A DNA stretch of 49,485 nt from Acidimicrobiaceae bacterium (GCA_003138855.1 PLHF01000044.1:1-49485), one strand, 5' to 3'. Positions 37,437 through 45,850 are shown, numbered from the stretch's first letter. Notes: generated from the letters alone by a model not told the origin. A program made the numbers and translations.

Positions 37437-38225
37437 ATGACAGGCACCGTGACGAGCAGTGGACCGCTCGTGCTCGTCGTGGCCGTGTTCCTTGCCAGCT
37501 CGGTGGAGATGGTCGAGGCGCTTACGATCGTGCTCGCCGTCGGAGTGACCAGGGGCTGGCGCTCGGCCCTCGAGGGAGTGGTCGCCGCCCTGGTGACCCT
37601 TGCCGCCCTGGTAGCGCTCCTCGGTCCGGCCCTGGTCCATTTCGTGCCCCTGTCGGCGCTCCGGTTGGTGGTCGGGGGGCTCTTGTTGATCTTCGGCCTC
37701 CAGTGGCTGCGAAAGGCCGTCCTCCGGGCTGCGGGTCTCAAGGCCAAGCACGACGAGGACGCCATCTTCGCCGAGCAGGTCGCCGAGCTGACCGCCGCTC
37801 CACCGTCCGAGGGCCGAGCTGCGACCGGATTCGTGGTTGCCTTCAAGGGAGTCTTCCTCGAAGGGCTCGAAGTGGTGGTCATCGTGCTCACGCTGGGGAC
37901 GACGTCCCACCACCTCGGCCTGGCCGCCGCCGCCGCCGCTGCTGCGGTGGTCGTGGTGCTGGTCGCCGGTCTCATCGTCGCCCGGCAGCTGTCCCGCGTC
38001 CCCGAGAACGCCATGAAGATGGGGGTGGGGCTGATGTTGGTCAGCTTCGGGACCTTCTGGTCGGGCGAGGGAGTGGGCGTGCATTGGCCCGGCGCCGATC
38101 TGGCCATCCCGGTGCTCGTCGCCGTCTATGGCGCGGTGGCCTGGGCTCTGGTGGCGCTGCTGGACCGTCGGGACGGGCACACGGTCACGAGTGCCGTCGG
38201 TGCCGGAGGAGCCGACCATGGCTGA
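37437..38225 (+). CDS. Polytopic membrane protein with two ExxE helices (COG4280-like)
   Basis: A 262-residue protein with about seven hydrophobic helices. Two helices carry matching acidic motifs: SSVEMVEALTIVLAVG near the N-terminus and FLEGLEVVVIVLTLG near residue 145. The second resembles the REGLE iron-binding helix of FTR1-type permeases, which points to a metal or ion transporter of duplicated design. That is inference. I recall a COG4280-type uncharacterised family with this opening. SD GGGAGG is four bases from the ATG. The next small membrane gene overlaps its end by eight bases. Confidence 0.68.
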   Translation: MTGTVTSSGPLVLVVAVFLASSVEMVEALTIVLAVGVTRGWRSALEGVVAALVTLAALVALLGPALVHFVPLSALRLVVGGLLLIFGLQWLRKAVLRAAGLKAKHDEDAIFAEQVAELTAAPPSEGRAATGFVVAFKGVFLEGLEVVVIVLTLGTTSHHLGLAAAAAAAAVVVVLVAGLIVARQLSRVPENAMKMGVGLMLVSFGTFWSGEGVGVHWPGADLAIPVLVAVYGAVAWALVALLDRRDGHTVTSAVGAGGADHG

Positions 38226-38475
38226 GGGGGAAGCCCCGAGCGGGTCGCGGCCTCTGGTGGCCCGGTGGATCGTGGGCTTCGGCCACTTCTGGTGGGACTT
38301 CCTGATCGGGGACACCCCCGAACTGTTCGTCGGGGCCCTGGTCGTGGTGGGCTCGGTAGCGCTCCTGTGCCTGGACCACTCGCTGCGCACCGCTGCCGCG
38401 TTGGTGCTGCCCGTGCTGGTGGCAGCCCTCCTCGGGGCCTCGGTGTGGAAGGCGGGCCGAAAGCGCCCGTCCTGA
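38218..38475 (+). CDS. Small two-helix membrane protein coupled to the upstream transporter-like gene
   Basis: An 85-residue protein with a Trp/Phe-rich segment (WIVGFGHFWWDFLIGD) followed by two hydrophobic helices (about 36-55 and 58-76). The ATG lies inside the last codons of the upstream gene (8-base overlap), implying coupled translation and probably a partner subunit. I recognise no family beyond this. Confidence 0.65.
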   Translation: MAEGEAPSGSRPLVARWIVGFGHFWWDFLIGDTPELFVGALVVVGSVALLCLDHSLRTAAALVLPVLVAALLGASVWKAGRKRPS

Positions 38476-38539
38476 GCGGCGCAGGGCTCGGCGACCGGGA
38501 GGACAGGCCGAACCGGGCGGTCCCAGCCGGGTCAGGCGA

Positions 38540-39028
38540 TCAGTCCCGGAAGTTGTTGAACTGCAGCGGAATCCCGAAGTCCTCGGCCTTGCAGGCGTTG
38601 ATGACGGACTGCAGATCGTCCCGCTTCTTGCCGGTCACCCGGAGCTGATCACCCTGGGTCTGGGAGCTGACGCCTTTCAGGCCCAGGACCTTGATGAACT
38701 TGTTGATCTTCTTGGCATGGTCCGAGGAGATGCCGGCCTGGATGGTCAAGCGCTGGCGAGCCGAGCCACGGGACGCCTCTTCGATCTTGCCGACGTCGAA
38801 CGACTTGAGGGAGACCTCGCGCCGAACCAGCTTCTCTTGGAGCACCTGGTAGAGGGCGCGCAGCCGATCCTCGGTGGCCGACGAGAGGATCAGTTCTTTG
38901 TCGGTCAGCTCGATGGTGGAGTCCGTCCCCTTGAAGTCGAACCGGGTGGTGGCCTCCCGGTTGGCCTGGTCGACCGCATTGCGGACTTCCTGCATGTCAA
39001 CTTCGGAAACGACGTCGAAGGTGGGCAT
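38540..39028 (-). CDS. yajQ: YajQ-family nucleotide-binding protein
   Basis: A 162-residue UPF0234/YajQ protein with the N-terminal PTFDVVSEVDMQEVRNAVDQ and ESLKSF-like and GTSRQ-like motifs altered to SLKSFDVGKIE and the C-terminal LQFNNFRD. YajQ proteins bind nucleotides such as cyclic di-GMP in some species. The ATG 39028 begins the conserved MPTFD. A tRNA-Tyr gene lies just upstream on the opposite strand. Confidence 0.95.
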   Translation of the reverse strand: MPTFDVVSEVDMQEVRNAVDQANREATTRFDFKGTDSTIELTDKELILSSATEDRLRALYQVLQEKLVRREVSLKSFDVGKIEEASRGSARQRLTIQAGISSDHAKKINKFIKVLGLKGVSSQTQGDQLRVTGKKRDDLQSVINACKAEDFGIPLQFNNFRD

Positions 39029-39072
39029 GCCGAAACAGTAGCGCCGCACCAGGCGATAACCTTCCGGCCTGC

Positions 39073-39153
39073 GGGTCGGTGCCCGAGCGGCCAAAGGGAG
39101 CAGACTGTAAATCTGCCGCGCAAGCTTCGAAGGTTCAAATCCTTCCCGGCCCA
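39073..39153 (+). tRNA. tRNA-Tyr(GTA)
   Basis: Acceptor GGGTCGG pairs with CCGGCCC (one G-U pair), with discriminator A. The anticodon stem-loop CAGACTGTAAATCTG contains anticodon GTA. A class II variable arm and T-arm GGTTCAAATCC are present. CCA is not encoded (the genome continues CGC). Confidence 0.95.
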
Positions 39154-39317
39154 CGCAGACGAAAGCCCTGGTCAGAGAGGTGTACATGCCTCCCTGGCCC
39201 GGGCGTTCGTCGTTGCAGGAATGGCCGGGCAGCCATGCGCGCTTACCCGGTCCCGGGTGTGCGGGCCCAGCCATCCGGCCCGGGGCACGGCTCCCGCCCC
39301 CGCCGGAGGCTTCGGAT

Positions 39318-39323
39318 TAGGCT
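39318..39323 (+). promoter_or_regulatory. -10 box TAGGCT before the HAD-gene upstream ORF
   Basis: TAGGCT is six bases before the GTG at 39330, the geometry of leaderless genes in this window. No clear -35 is visible. Confidence 0.5.
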
Positions 39324-39329
39324 CCTTGC

Positions 39330-39392
39330 GTGCAGGGCCATTGCTCGCCTACCCGGACCGGGCGCCATCGGGCGTGGCCGGCCCGGCCATGA
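39330..39392 (+). CDS. Candidate 20-residue leaderless upstream ORF
   Basis: A GTG-initiated ORF of 20 codons beginning VQGHCSPTRTGRHR. Its TGA overlaps the ATG of the HAD phosphatase gene (ATGA at 39389-39392). With the TAGGCT box six bases upstream, the arrangement matches the uORF in front of the LarA-like gene. It may be a translated leader that delivers ribosomes to the main start, which has no obvious SD. Unproven. Confidence 0.4.
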   Translation: MQGHCSPTRTGRHRAWPARP

Positions 39393-40237
39393 CCCGCCCG
39401 CGCCGACGCGCCGACCGGGCGGGCGGGCTGCTGCCGATCAGGCTCTTCCTGGCCGACGTCGATGGGACCCTCGTCACCCAGGACAAGGTGCTGACCGACA
39501 GGGCAGTGGACGCCGTACGCGAACTGGGCCAGGCCGGGATCGCGTTCGCCGTCACGAGCGGCCGGCCGCCGCGAGGGATGTCGATGCTGGTGGAGCCGCT
39601 CCAGATCACCCTGCCGTTGGCCGCCTTCAACGGGGGCATCCTGGTCGGCCCCGACATGACGGTCATCGAGCAGCAGGTGATTCCCGAAGTGCTCGTCCCC
39701 CAGATCATGGCGCTCCTCACGGCCGCATCGCTCGACGTCTGGCTCTATCGGGGCGCAGAGTGGTACGTGCGCGACCGCAAGGCCCCCCATGTGGACCGTG
39801 AGGCCTGGACGGTGAAGTTCGAGCCGACGGTGGTCGAGCGCTTCGACGGGCTCACCGACAACGTGGCCAAGATGGTCGGGGTCAGCGACGATCACGACGC
39901 CGTCTCATCGGCGTCCACCATGGTCCGTGACCGCTTCGGCGACCATGTCTCGGCGGCGCCCTCGCAGCCCTACTACCTCGACGTGACCCATCCCGACGCC
40001 AACAAAGGGGCGGTGGCCCGCGTGCTCGCCGCCCGCCTCGGCATCGCGAGCGGTCAGATCGCCACCATCGGCGACATGCCCAACGATGTCCTCATGTTCG
40101 CCCACTCGGGCCTCAGCATCGCCATGGGCAATGCCGACACGCAGGTCCAGCGGGCGGCCCGCCGAGTGACGACCTCCAACGAGGACGAGGGGTTCGCCAA
40201 CGCCGTCGAACGGTTCGTCCTGCCCCGACGACCCTGA
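39389..40237 (+). CDS. Cof-type HAD-superfamily phosphatase
   Basis: A 282-residue HAD hydrolase. Motif I is LADVDGTLV, motif II is AVTSGRPPRG, the lysine of motif III is in DANKGAVARVLAARLGI, and motif IV is IGDMPNDVLMF, with a large C2B cap between. The family dephosphorylates sugar phosphates and cofactors such as FMN or PLP; specificity is not readable. The ATG 39389 is the first plausible start and overlaps the upstream ORF stop. Confidence 0.9.
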   Translation: MTRPRRRADRAGGLLPIRLFLADVDGTLVTQDKVLTDRAVDAVRELGQAGIAFAVTSGRPPRGMSMLVEPLQITLPLAAFNGGILVGPDMTVIEQQVIPEVLVPQIMALLTAASLDVWLYRGAEWYVRDRKAPHVDREAWTVKFEPTVVERFDGLTDNVAKMVGVSDDHDAVSSASTMVRDRFGDHVSAAPSQPYYLDVTHPDANKGAVARVLAARLGIASGQIATIGDMPNDVLMFAHSGLSIAMGNADTQVQRAARRVTTSNEDEGFANAVERFVLPRRP

Positions 40238-40336
40238 GCACCGGCAGGCCCGGCCGCTGACCCAGGCTCCGATGCTGCCGGCGGGCGACACTGCCGGCAG
40301 GTGCGGCCCAGGTAGCGTCGTGCAACGTGGTGGCCC

Positions 40337-40364
40337 TTGAATGGCACCGCCGATTGGTTACAAT
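40337..40364 (+). promoter_or_regulatory. Near-consensus sigma-70 promoter for the mannosyltransferase gene
   Basis: TTGAAT (40337-40342), a 16-base spacer and TACAAT (40359-40364) form one of the best -35/-10 pairs in the window. The start codon of the mannosyltransferase is 152 bases downstream, so the mRNA should have a leader of about 145 bases. I recognise no known riboswitch in it. Confidence 0.6.
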
Positions 40365-40516
40365 GAGGTTACGGATTGATTGCGGTCACGGTTCCACGGG
40401 CATCCGGCGGCACCGGTCGGGGACACGCATTCGACGCCGCGGGCCATCCCGAGCCCTTGCCACATGGGACTGTCTGAGCACGTCAGCAGCCCGACGGAGG
40501 AGAGACCCGAACCTTC

Positions 40517-42199
40517 ATGCCACCCGAACCCATGCCGACCGAGGCGCTCGGAGACGAGCAGCCTCGCGAGTCGCGTGGCACCTCCGGCGGCACCACTGCG
40601 CTGCGGACTGCGGCAGGGTTCGTCGGGTCGTCCCTGCACCGCCTGAAACACACGACGGGCTTCGCCGGCGACCAGCCGCCGGTGGCCGGCGAGGACGCCC
40701 AGCCCCGTGGTCTCGTGCTGCGGCCGGCGCTGCTCGGATTCGTGGCCGTCCTGGCTGTCAGCATCGGGGCGTCGTTGCCCAGCTCCCCGTTCAAGCTGGA
40801 GATGCCCGGGGTCTGGTTCTTCGGCGAGCCCTCGTCGGGCGGGGCGAGCCGTTGGGGCGTCTACTTCTCGCTCGCTGCCGTCTACGGTGGCCTGCTCTTG
40901 TTCATGCGGGTCTGGTGGGGGATGACCCGGCTGTACTCCCGGTGCCCGGGGGTCGCCTTCAAGAAGATGATGTGGGTATTCGCGCTGTGGTCCCTCCCCG
41001 TGCTGGTGATCGCCCCACTGTTCAGCCGCGACGCCTACTCGTACGCCGCCCAGGGCGAGATGGTCAGCCATCACATGAACCCCTACCTGTACGGTCCCTT
41101 CCAGTTGGGGAACAACTCGTACACGGCCCCGGTCGACTCCTTGTGGGGCAATGCGCCCGCTCCCTACGGACCGCTCTTCCTCCAGATCGACGGCTTCTTC
41201 GCCCGGGTCACCTTCCACAACGAGCTGGCAACCATCGTCCTGCTTCGACTCCTGGCCTTCGCCGGGGTGCTGCTCATCGCCGCCTGCGTCCCCCGGCTGG
41301 CCCGCCTCTACCACCGTGACGGGGCCGAGCTGTTCACCCTGATGGTGCTCAACCCGGTGACGATCTTCCACCTGATCGGCGGAGCCCACAACGACGCGCT
41401 GATGCTGGGTCTCCTGGTCGCCGGCCTCACGGCGGCCAAGGAGAAGCGACCGATCGTCGGCATCGTGCTGTGCGCCCTGGCCACCGCAATCAAGGCCCCC
41501 GCGGCGCTGGGGATCCTCTACGTGGGATGGAGCTGGCTCGGCCCCCGGGCCTCTGTCCGCGACAGGTTCAGACCGGTGGTCACCGGCGGGCTCATCGGCG
41601 TGGGCATCCTCGGTTTCTTCTCCTACGTCAGCGGGCTCGGGTGGGGGTGGGTCACCATCCTTGGCTCACCGGGCGCGGTCCGTTCGTGGACGGCGCCCAC
41701 CATGTCCCTGGCGCTGATCACCACCGGAATCGCTCACTTCGTCCACATCGGGGTGGGGTTCGGCGGCGTGCTTTCGGGCACCCGCCTCCTCGGCCTGCTG
41801 GTTGCCGGCGTCTGCGGAGTGTGGCTGCTGTTCAACAGCGACCGGATCGGCACCCTCAAGGCCCTGGGGATCACCCTGCTGCTCTTCGTTGCGCTGGGCC
41901 CGGTTGTGCAGCCCTGGTACCTGTCCTGGGGCCTGATCCTCCTGGCGCCCGTGGCGCTGGGGCGCCTCCGCTCGCTGATCATCGGGCTGTCCATGGTGAC
42001 CGCGTTCATCGAGCTGCCGGGCGGCACCCAGCTGCTGAACAGCCTGCTTCACGGCGACCCCCTGCTGATCGCGCTGACCCTTCTTTGGATCCTCGTGGTC
42101 CTCACCGTTCCCCTGGCCACGTGGGAGCGTACGCAGCCGTTGGCTGCGACCTCCGAGCCGTCGCCCCGGTTGGCGGTCGCGTCGGCTGCCATCCGCTGA
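40517..42199 (+). CDS. Polyprenol-phosphomannose-dependent mannosyltransferase, MptB-like
   Basis: A 560-residue integral membrane glycosyltransferase (GT-C fold) with an N-terminal cytoplasmic tail of about 65 residues and roughly twelve helices. The catalytic loop after an early helix reads LFSRDAYSYAAQG with NPYLYGP and WGNAPAPYGPLF, as in the MptA/MptB alpha-1,6-mannosyltransferases of actinobacteria. IGGAHNDALMLGLL and QPWYLSWG are further family segments. It would extend mannose chains of lipoglycans on the outer membrane face. An SD GGAGGAG lies rather far upstream (40496), so ATG 40532 may also serve. Confidence 0.86.
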   Translation: MPPEPMPTEALGDEQPRESRGTSGGTTALRTAAGFVGSSLHRLKHTTGFAGDQPPVAGEDAQPRGLVLRPALLGFVAVLAVSIGASLPSSPFKLEMPGVWFFGEPSSGGASRWGVYFSLAAVYGGLLLFMRVWWGMTRLYSRCPGVAFKKMMWVFALWSLPVLVIAPLFSRDAYSYAAQGEMVSHHMNPYLYGPFQLGNNSYTAPVDSLWGNAPAPYGPLFLQIDGFFARVTFHNELATIVLLRLLAFAGVLLIAACVPRLARLYHRDGAELFTLMVLNPVTIFHLIGGAHNDALMLGLLVAGLTAAKEKRPIVGIVLCALATAIKAPAALGILYVGWSWLGPRASVRDRFRPVVTGGLIGVGILGFFSYVSGLGWGWVTILGSPGAVRSWTAPTMSLALITTGIAHFVHIGVGFGGVLSGTRLLGLLVAGVCGVWLLFNSDRIGTLKALGITLLLFVALGPVVQPWYLSWGLILLAPVALGRLRSLIIGLSMVTAFIELPGGTQLLNSLLHGDPLLIALTLLWILVVLTVPLATWERTQPLAATSEPSPRLAVASAAIR

Positions 42200-42217
42200 C
42201 GGCAGGCAACCTCCTTC

Positions 42218-42240
42218 CGGGCGGCAGCCAGGACCGCCCG
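42218..42240. terminator. Hairpin between convergent genes
   Basis: CGGGCGG, a nine-base loop and CCGCCCG lie between the mannosyltransferase and the convergent GNAT gene. The stem is perfect, with no T-tract. Confidence 0.4.
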
Positions 42241-42266
42241 ATGGGGGTGACGCCGCCCGCCGTGGT

Positions 42267-42755
42267 TCAGAGCATGTGCTGTAGGACGGAGACGTCCAGC
42301 CAGCGGTTGAACTTCCGGCCGATCTCCCGTTCGACCCCGACCATTTGGAACCCGCAGGCCTCGTGGAGCGCGATCGAGGCCATGTTGCCCCCGCCGATGC
42401 GGGCGATGATGGAGTGGAACCCGTGTTGGTTGGCCAGCGTGACGAGCTCCTCCAACAGCGACCGGCCGACGCCGCTCCCCCGGTGGGACGCATCCACATA
42501 GACCGAGTTCTCGACGGTGGTGGCGTACGAGGGGCGGTCCCGGTACGCCGAAAGGGAGCCGAATCCGAGGACCAGGCCGTCGTCGTCCACAGCCACGACG
42601 GCCGGATAGGGGCCCCGGTGGTCGGCCAGCCATCTGTCCTGCTCCTCGGGGGTGCGCGGGACGAGGTCGAAGGTCGCCGTGGAGCCGACCACCTCGGCGT
42701 TGTAGATCGCACGGATCGGTCCGGCGTCCGACCGTCTCGCCAGGCGAATGTGCAT
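42267..42755 (-). CDS. GNAT-family N-acetyltransferase (phosphinothricin acetyltransferase-like)
   Basis: A 162-residue acetyltransferase with N-terminal IRLARRSDAGPIRAIYNAEV, the ENSVYVDASHRGSGVGRSLLEEL acetyl-CoA loop (R-G-x-G-x-G/A form) and IARIGGGNMASIALHEACGF. This is the pattern of PAT/MnaT-type enzymes acting on small amines or modified amino acids. On the minus strand TACCAT (42762-42767) is six bases before the ATG, so the mRNA is probably leaderless. Confidence 0.9.
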   Translation of the reverse strand: MHIRLARRSDAGPIRAIYNAEVVGSTATFDLVPRTPEEQDRWLADHRGPYPAVVAVDDDGLVLGFGSLSAYRDRPSYATTVENSVYVDASHRGSGVGRSLLEELVTLANQHGFHSIIARIGGGNMASIALHEACGFQMVGVEREIGRKFNRWLDVSVLQHML

Positions 42756-42843
42756 CCGCCGATGGTAGCCAGACAGGGTCCGCTTCTCGATCCGCTCCAG
42801 CTTTGGCTATGCTCTCATCTTTGCTGCTCGCTCGAGCTGCATT

Positions 42844-42916
42844 GCCCCCTTAGCTCAGTCGGCAGAGCACAGCCATGGTAAGGCTGGTGTCGTCGGTTCG
42901 ATTCCGACAGGGGGCT
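42844..42916 (+). tRNA. tRNA-Thr(GGT)
   Basis: Acceptor GCCCCCT pairs with AGGGGGC. The anticodon stem-loop CAGCCATGGTAAGGCTG gives anticodon GGT. T-arm GGTTCGATTCC is present. CCA is not encoded. Confidence 0.95.
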
Positions 42917-42923
42917 CGCCCGT

Positions 42924-43000
42924 GGCGGCGTAGCTCAGTTGGTTAGAGCACACGGCTCATAATCGTGGGGTCGCCGGTTCGAGTCCGGCCGCCGCTACCA
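42924..43000 (+). tRNA. tRNA-Met(CAT), elongator type
   Basis: Acceptor GGCGGCG pairs with CGCCGCT (terminal G-U), and CCA is encoded. The anticodon loop CTCATAA gives CAT. The anticodon stem lacks the three G-C pairs of initiator tRNA, so it is elongator Met; a lysidine-modified tRNA-Ile(CAT) cannot be excluded from sequence alone. Confidence 0.9.
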
Positions 43001-43071
43001 ATTTCTGGACACAGGGCAATCATCGGAACGGATCTGCGGCCGGGTCGGCCGTCAGGCAAAAGGGAGTCACC

Positions 43072-43236
43072 GTGGCAAAGAACGAGAAGCGCATCCAGGT
43101 CACCCTGGCTTGCGAGCAGTGCAAACGACGGAACTACATCACGACGAAGAACAAGATGAACGATCGCGAGCGGATCGAGATGAAGAAGTTCTGCCGCTGG
43201 GATCGCCAGCACACGCTGCACAAGGAGACCCGATAG
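43072..43236 (+). CDS. rpmG: Ribosomal protein L33
   Basis: A 54-residue protein read from GTG 43072 with an SD AGGGAG eight bases upstream. It begins [21 protein letters not shown] and ends HTLHKETR. The first zinc pair CEQC is present, but the second pair is FCRWD with only one cysteine, so the zinc ribbon is incomplete. Adjacent to tRNA-Thr, tRNA-Met, tRNA-Trp and secE, the usual bacterial order. The stop codon lies inside the first copy of a 29-bp tandem repeat. Confidence 0.94.
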   Translation: MAKNEKRIQVTLACEQCKRRNYITTKNKMNDRERIEMKKFCRWDRQHTLHKETR

Positions 43237-43314
43237 GGGTCGACCGGCTGGAAGCGACCCGATAGGGGTCGACCGGCTGGAAGCGACCCGATAGGGGTCG
43301 ACCGGCTGGAAGCG
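43228..43314. repeat. 29-bp perfect tandem repeat, three copies
   Basis: Three identical 29-base units (43228-43256, 43257-43285, 43286-43314) followed by a 5-base start of a fourth. Each holds the 8-bp palindrome GGTCGACC. The first copy includes the last two codons and stop of rpmG, so the unit was duplicated out of the end of the gene. No spacers separate the copies. Confidence 0.95.
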
Positions 43315-43425
43315 ACCCGGGGCGGGGCGCCTCCGGGGCTCGCCTGGGATTTCCGATGGCCCTGGTGCTAGCCTGAAGCACCGCCCCTGCGATCGGTTGG
43401 CCGTTCGCGGCATGGCGATCGACAG

Positions 43426-43498
43426 AGGGCAGTAGCTCAACTGGTAGAGCACCGGTCTCCAAAACCGAAGGTTGGGGGTTCGAGTCCCTCCTGCCCTG
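43426..43498 (+). tRNA. tRNA-Trp(CCA)
   Basis: Acceptor AGGGCAG pairs with CTGCCCT, with discriminator G. The anticodon loop CTCCAAA gives anticodon CCA. T-arm GGTTCGAGTCC is present. The CCA tail is not encoded. It is upstream of secE, as in many bacteria. Confidence 0.96.
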
Positions 43499-43534
43499 CT
43501 CTCCAATTGTGACAACGGTCGAAGGAAACGGCAC

Positions 43535-43828
43535 GTGAACCGAGAACAGAAGCGACAGATGCAGCGTCAGGGCCAGGACCCCGATGGGGAGTCCGCGCCC
43601 AAACGCACGTCCGCGCCTCCTCGACGCGCCCCCAAGCGCGAGCCGTTCCGTGTGGGCCAGTTCCTGCGGGAGGTACGATCGGAGCTCCGCCAGGTAGCCT
43701 GGCCCAACAGGTCCGAGGTCATCAACTACACCACGGTGACCCTGGTCACCCTGCTCTCGTTGATGGTCCTGATCTTCATTCTCAACTACGCCTTTGCCAA
43801 AGGCGTCCTTTGGCTCTTCAAGACGTGA
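43535..43828 (+). CDS. secE: Preprotein translocase subunit SecE
   Basis: A 97-residue SecE with a basic, disordered N-terminus (about 1-45), an amphipathic helix [20 protein letters not shown] carrying the conserved VxWP, and one transmembrane helix ([19 protein letters not shown]). It clamps SecY in the membrane. GTG 43535 is preceded by GAAGGA eight bases upstream. nusG begins at or just after its stop. Confidence 0.96.
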   Translation: MNREQKRQMQRQGQDPDGESAPKRTSAPPRRAPKREPFRVGQFLREVRSELRQVAWPNRSEVINYTTVTLVTLLSLMVLIFILNYAFAKGVLWLFKT

Positions 43829-43833
43829 TCGGT

Positions 43834-44622
43834 ATGGCTGTGACCAAAGACGGAACCAACCCACCCATCGGCGACGACCAAGGCCTCGAAAAGGCCGAGG
43901 TGTCCGCTGCCCCCGAGGCCGATTCTGCGACCCCCGAGTCCGAATCCGCTGCCCCCGAGGCCGACGCCGCCGCTTCCGGCGAGGTGGAGGTCGCCGTCGA
44001 GGCAGATGCGGACACCGGGGACGAGTACGACGAGGACGACGAGGACGACGAGGAGCCGTTCGTCATCAGCCCCTACGACCAGCCTGGCCGCTGGTTCGTC
44101 GTGCACACCTACGCGGGGTATGAGAACAAGGTCAAGTCCAACCTTCACAGCCGGACCGTCTCGATGAACATGGAGGACCGCATCTATGAGGTGGTCATCC
44201 CCATGGAGGACGTCGTCGAGTTCAAGAACGGCAAGAAGGTGGTCGTCCAGAAGAAGGTGTTCCCGGGCTACCTCCTGTGCCGTTGCGAACTGGACGATGA
44301 CAGCTGGTCCGTCATCCGGAACACCCCGGGGGTGACCGGCTTCGTAGGCCCGGGCACCAAGCCCACTCCGTTGTCGCGACGTGAGGTCGAGGGGATTCTC
44401 CAGGTCAAGGTCGAGGGTGGGGAGGCGCCGTCCAAGCGCAGCCGTCCCCGCCTCGAGCACGAGGTCGGCGAGACGGTGCGGGTCAAGGAAGGCCCGTTCG
44501 CGGACTTCTCCGGCCAGATCGCAGAGATCAACGAGGATCAGCTGAAGCTCAAGGTCCTGGTCAACATTTTCGGTCGAGAGACCCCGGTAGAACTCGAATT
44601 CAGCCAGGTCGCAAAGCTGTAG
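43834..44622 (+). CDS. nusG: Transcription termination/antitermination factor NusG
   Basis: A 262-residue NusG whose first 80 residues are an unusually acidic, Ala/Glu/Asp-rich extension ending in a run of Asp and Glu ([12 protein letters not shown]). The NGN domain ([44 protein letters not shown]) and KOW domain ([21 protein letters not shown]) follow. An alternative GTG at 43825 overlaps the secE stop (GTGA) and adds three residues; translation is coupled either way. Confidence 0.96.
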   Translation: MAVTKDGTNPPIGDDQGLEKAEVSAAPEADSATPESESAAPEADAAASGEVEVAVEADADTGDEYDEDDEDDEEPFVISPYDQPGRWFVVHTYAGYENKVKSNLHSRTVSMNMEDRIYEVVIPMEDVVEFKNGKKVVVQKKVFPGYLLCRCELDDDSWSVIRNTPGVTGFVGPGTKPTPLSRREVEGILQVKVEGGEAPSKRSRPRLEHEVGETVRVKEGPFADFSGQIAEINEDQLKLKVLVNIFGRETPVELEFSQVAKL

Positions 44623-44652
44623 GCCGGCGGAAACAGGTAAGGAGAAGCACCA

Positions 44653-45090
44653 ATGCCACCCAAGAAGAAGAAGCGCCTCCTCACGGTCGTGAAGATCCAG
44701 CTCCCGGCCGGTGGGGCCACCCCCGCGCCCCCGGTCGGAACCGCCCTCGGGCCGCACGGGGTCCAGACGATGGACTTCTGCAAGCAGTACAACGCAGCGA
44801 CCGAGAACCAGAAGGGCTCGATCATCCCGGTCGAGATCTCCATCTACGAGGACCGGACCTTCACGTTCATCCTCAAGACCCCGCCGACCCCGGCGCTCCT
44901 GCGCCAGGCGGCCGGCATCCAAAAGGGTGCAGCCACGTCGGGCCGCGAGCAGGCCGGCTCGGTCACCAGCGCCCAGGTCGAGGAGATCGCAACCATCAAG
45001 CTGCCCGACCTCAACACCGCGGACATCGAATCGGCCAAGCGGCAGGTGGCCGGAACGGCACGTTCGATGGGTATCGCCGTCGCCGGCTGA
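44653..45090 (+). CDS. rplK: Ribosomal protein L11
   Basis: A 145-residue L11, normal in length, with [20 protein letters not shown], the rRNA-binding C-terminal domain and the final [11 protein letters not shown] good SD (AAGGAG) precedes the ATG. L11 sits in the GTPase-associated centre. It is cotranscribed with rplA, 37 bases downstream. Confidence 0.98.
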   Translation: MPPKKKKRLLTVVKIQLPAGGATPAPPVGTALGPHGVQTMDFCKQYNAATENQKGSIIPVEISIYEDRTFTFILKTPPTPALLRQAAGIQKGAATSGREQAGSVTSAQVEEIATIKLPDLNTADIESAKRQVAGTARSMGIAVAG

Positions 45091-45127
45091 GTCGGCGACC
45101 GAGCACAGTCAAGAAAGCAGAGTCATC

Positions 45128-45850
45128 ATGTCCAGGGGAAAGAAGTACACGGCGAGCGTTTCCGGGTTCGACCGCCAGCATCTCTACGCGCCCGCCGAGG
45201 CGGTTGACCTGGTCAAGGCGTCGGCAAAGGCCTCGTTCGACGAGACCGTCGAGCTGGCAGTCCGGCTCGGGGTGGATCCTCGCAAGGCCGATCAGATCGT
45301 CCGCGGCACGCTGTCGTTGCCGGCAGGTACCGGTCGCACCGCCCGGGTGGCCGTGTTCGCCGCCGGCGAGAAGGCTGCCGAGGCGAGGGCCGCCGGTGCC
45401 GATGTCGTGGGTGCCGACGATCTCGTGGCCCGGGTGGCCAAAGAGGGCTTCCTCGACTTCGACATCGCCATCGCCACCCCGGACCTGATGGGCCAGGTCG
45501 GGACCCTGGGGCGCGTGCTCGGACCGCGGGGCCTCATGCCCAACCCGAAGACCGGCACCGTGACCGACGACGTGGAGCGGGCGGTCATCGAGTTCAAGGG
45601 CGGCCGGGTGGAGTACCGGACCGACAAGGTGGGCAACATCCATCTGCGGATCGGCAAGGCCTCCTTCGAGCGGGCCAAACTGCTCGAGAACCTGCATGCG
45701 GTGATGGACGAGCTCCATCGAGCCAAGCCGGCATCGGCCAAGGGCCGTTACGTGCGGGCGGTCACCATCTCTTCGACCATGGGCCCCGGGGTCCACATCG
45801 ATCCCGTTCTGGCCCGCAAGGTCGATGAGGAGTTGGTGGCCACGGCCTGA
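45128..45850 (+). CDS. rplA: Ribosomal protein L1
   Basis: A 240-residue L1 with [22 protein letters not shown] at the start of the fold, [15 protein letters not shown] and [14 protein letters not shown]1 forms the mobile stalk at the E site and often represses its own operon. The ATG 45128 begins the conserved SRGKKYT. Confidence 0.98.
   Translation: MSRGKKYTASVSGFDRQHLYAPAEAVDLVKASAKASFDETVELAVRLGVDPRKADQIVRGTLSLPAGTGRTARVAVFAAGEKAAEARAAGADVVGADDLVARVAKEGFLDFDIAIATPDLMGQVGTLGRVLGPRGLMPNPKTGTVTDDVERAVIEFKGGRVEYRTDKVGNIHLRIGKASFERAKLLENLHAVMDELHRAKPASAKGRYVRAVTISSTMGPGVHIDPVLARKVDEELVATA

Noticed and set aside
42924-43000. Initiator tRNA-fMet
   Set aside because: The anticodon stem lacks the GGG/CCC pairs and the acceptor lacks the 1-72 mismatch of the initiator.
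43228-43314. Possible CRISPR array
   Set aside because: The three 29-bp units are directly adjacent with no spacers, and no cas genes are in the window.
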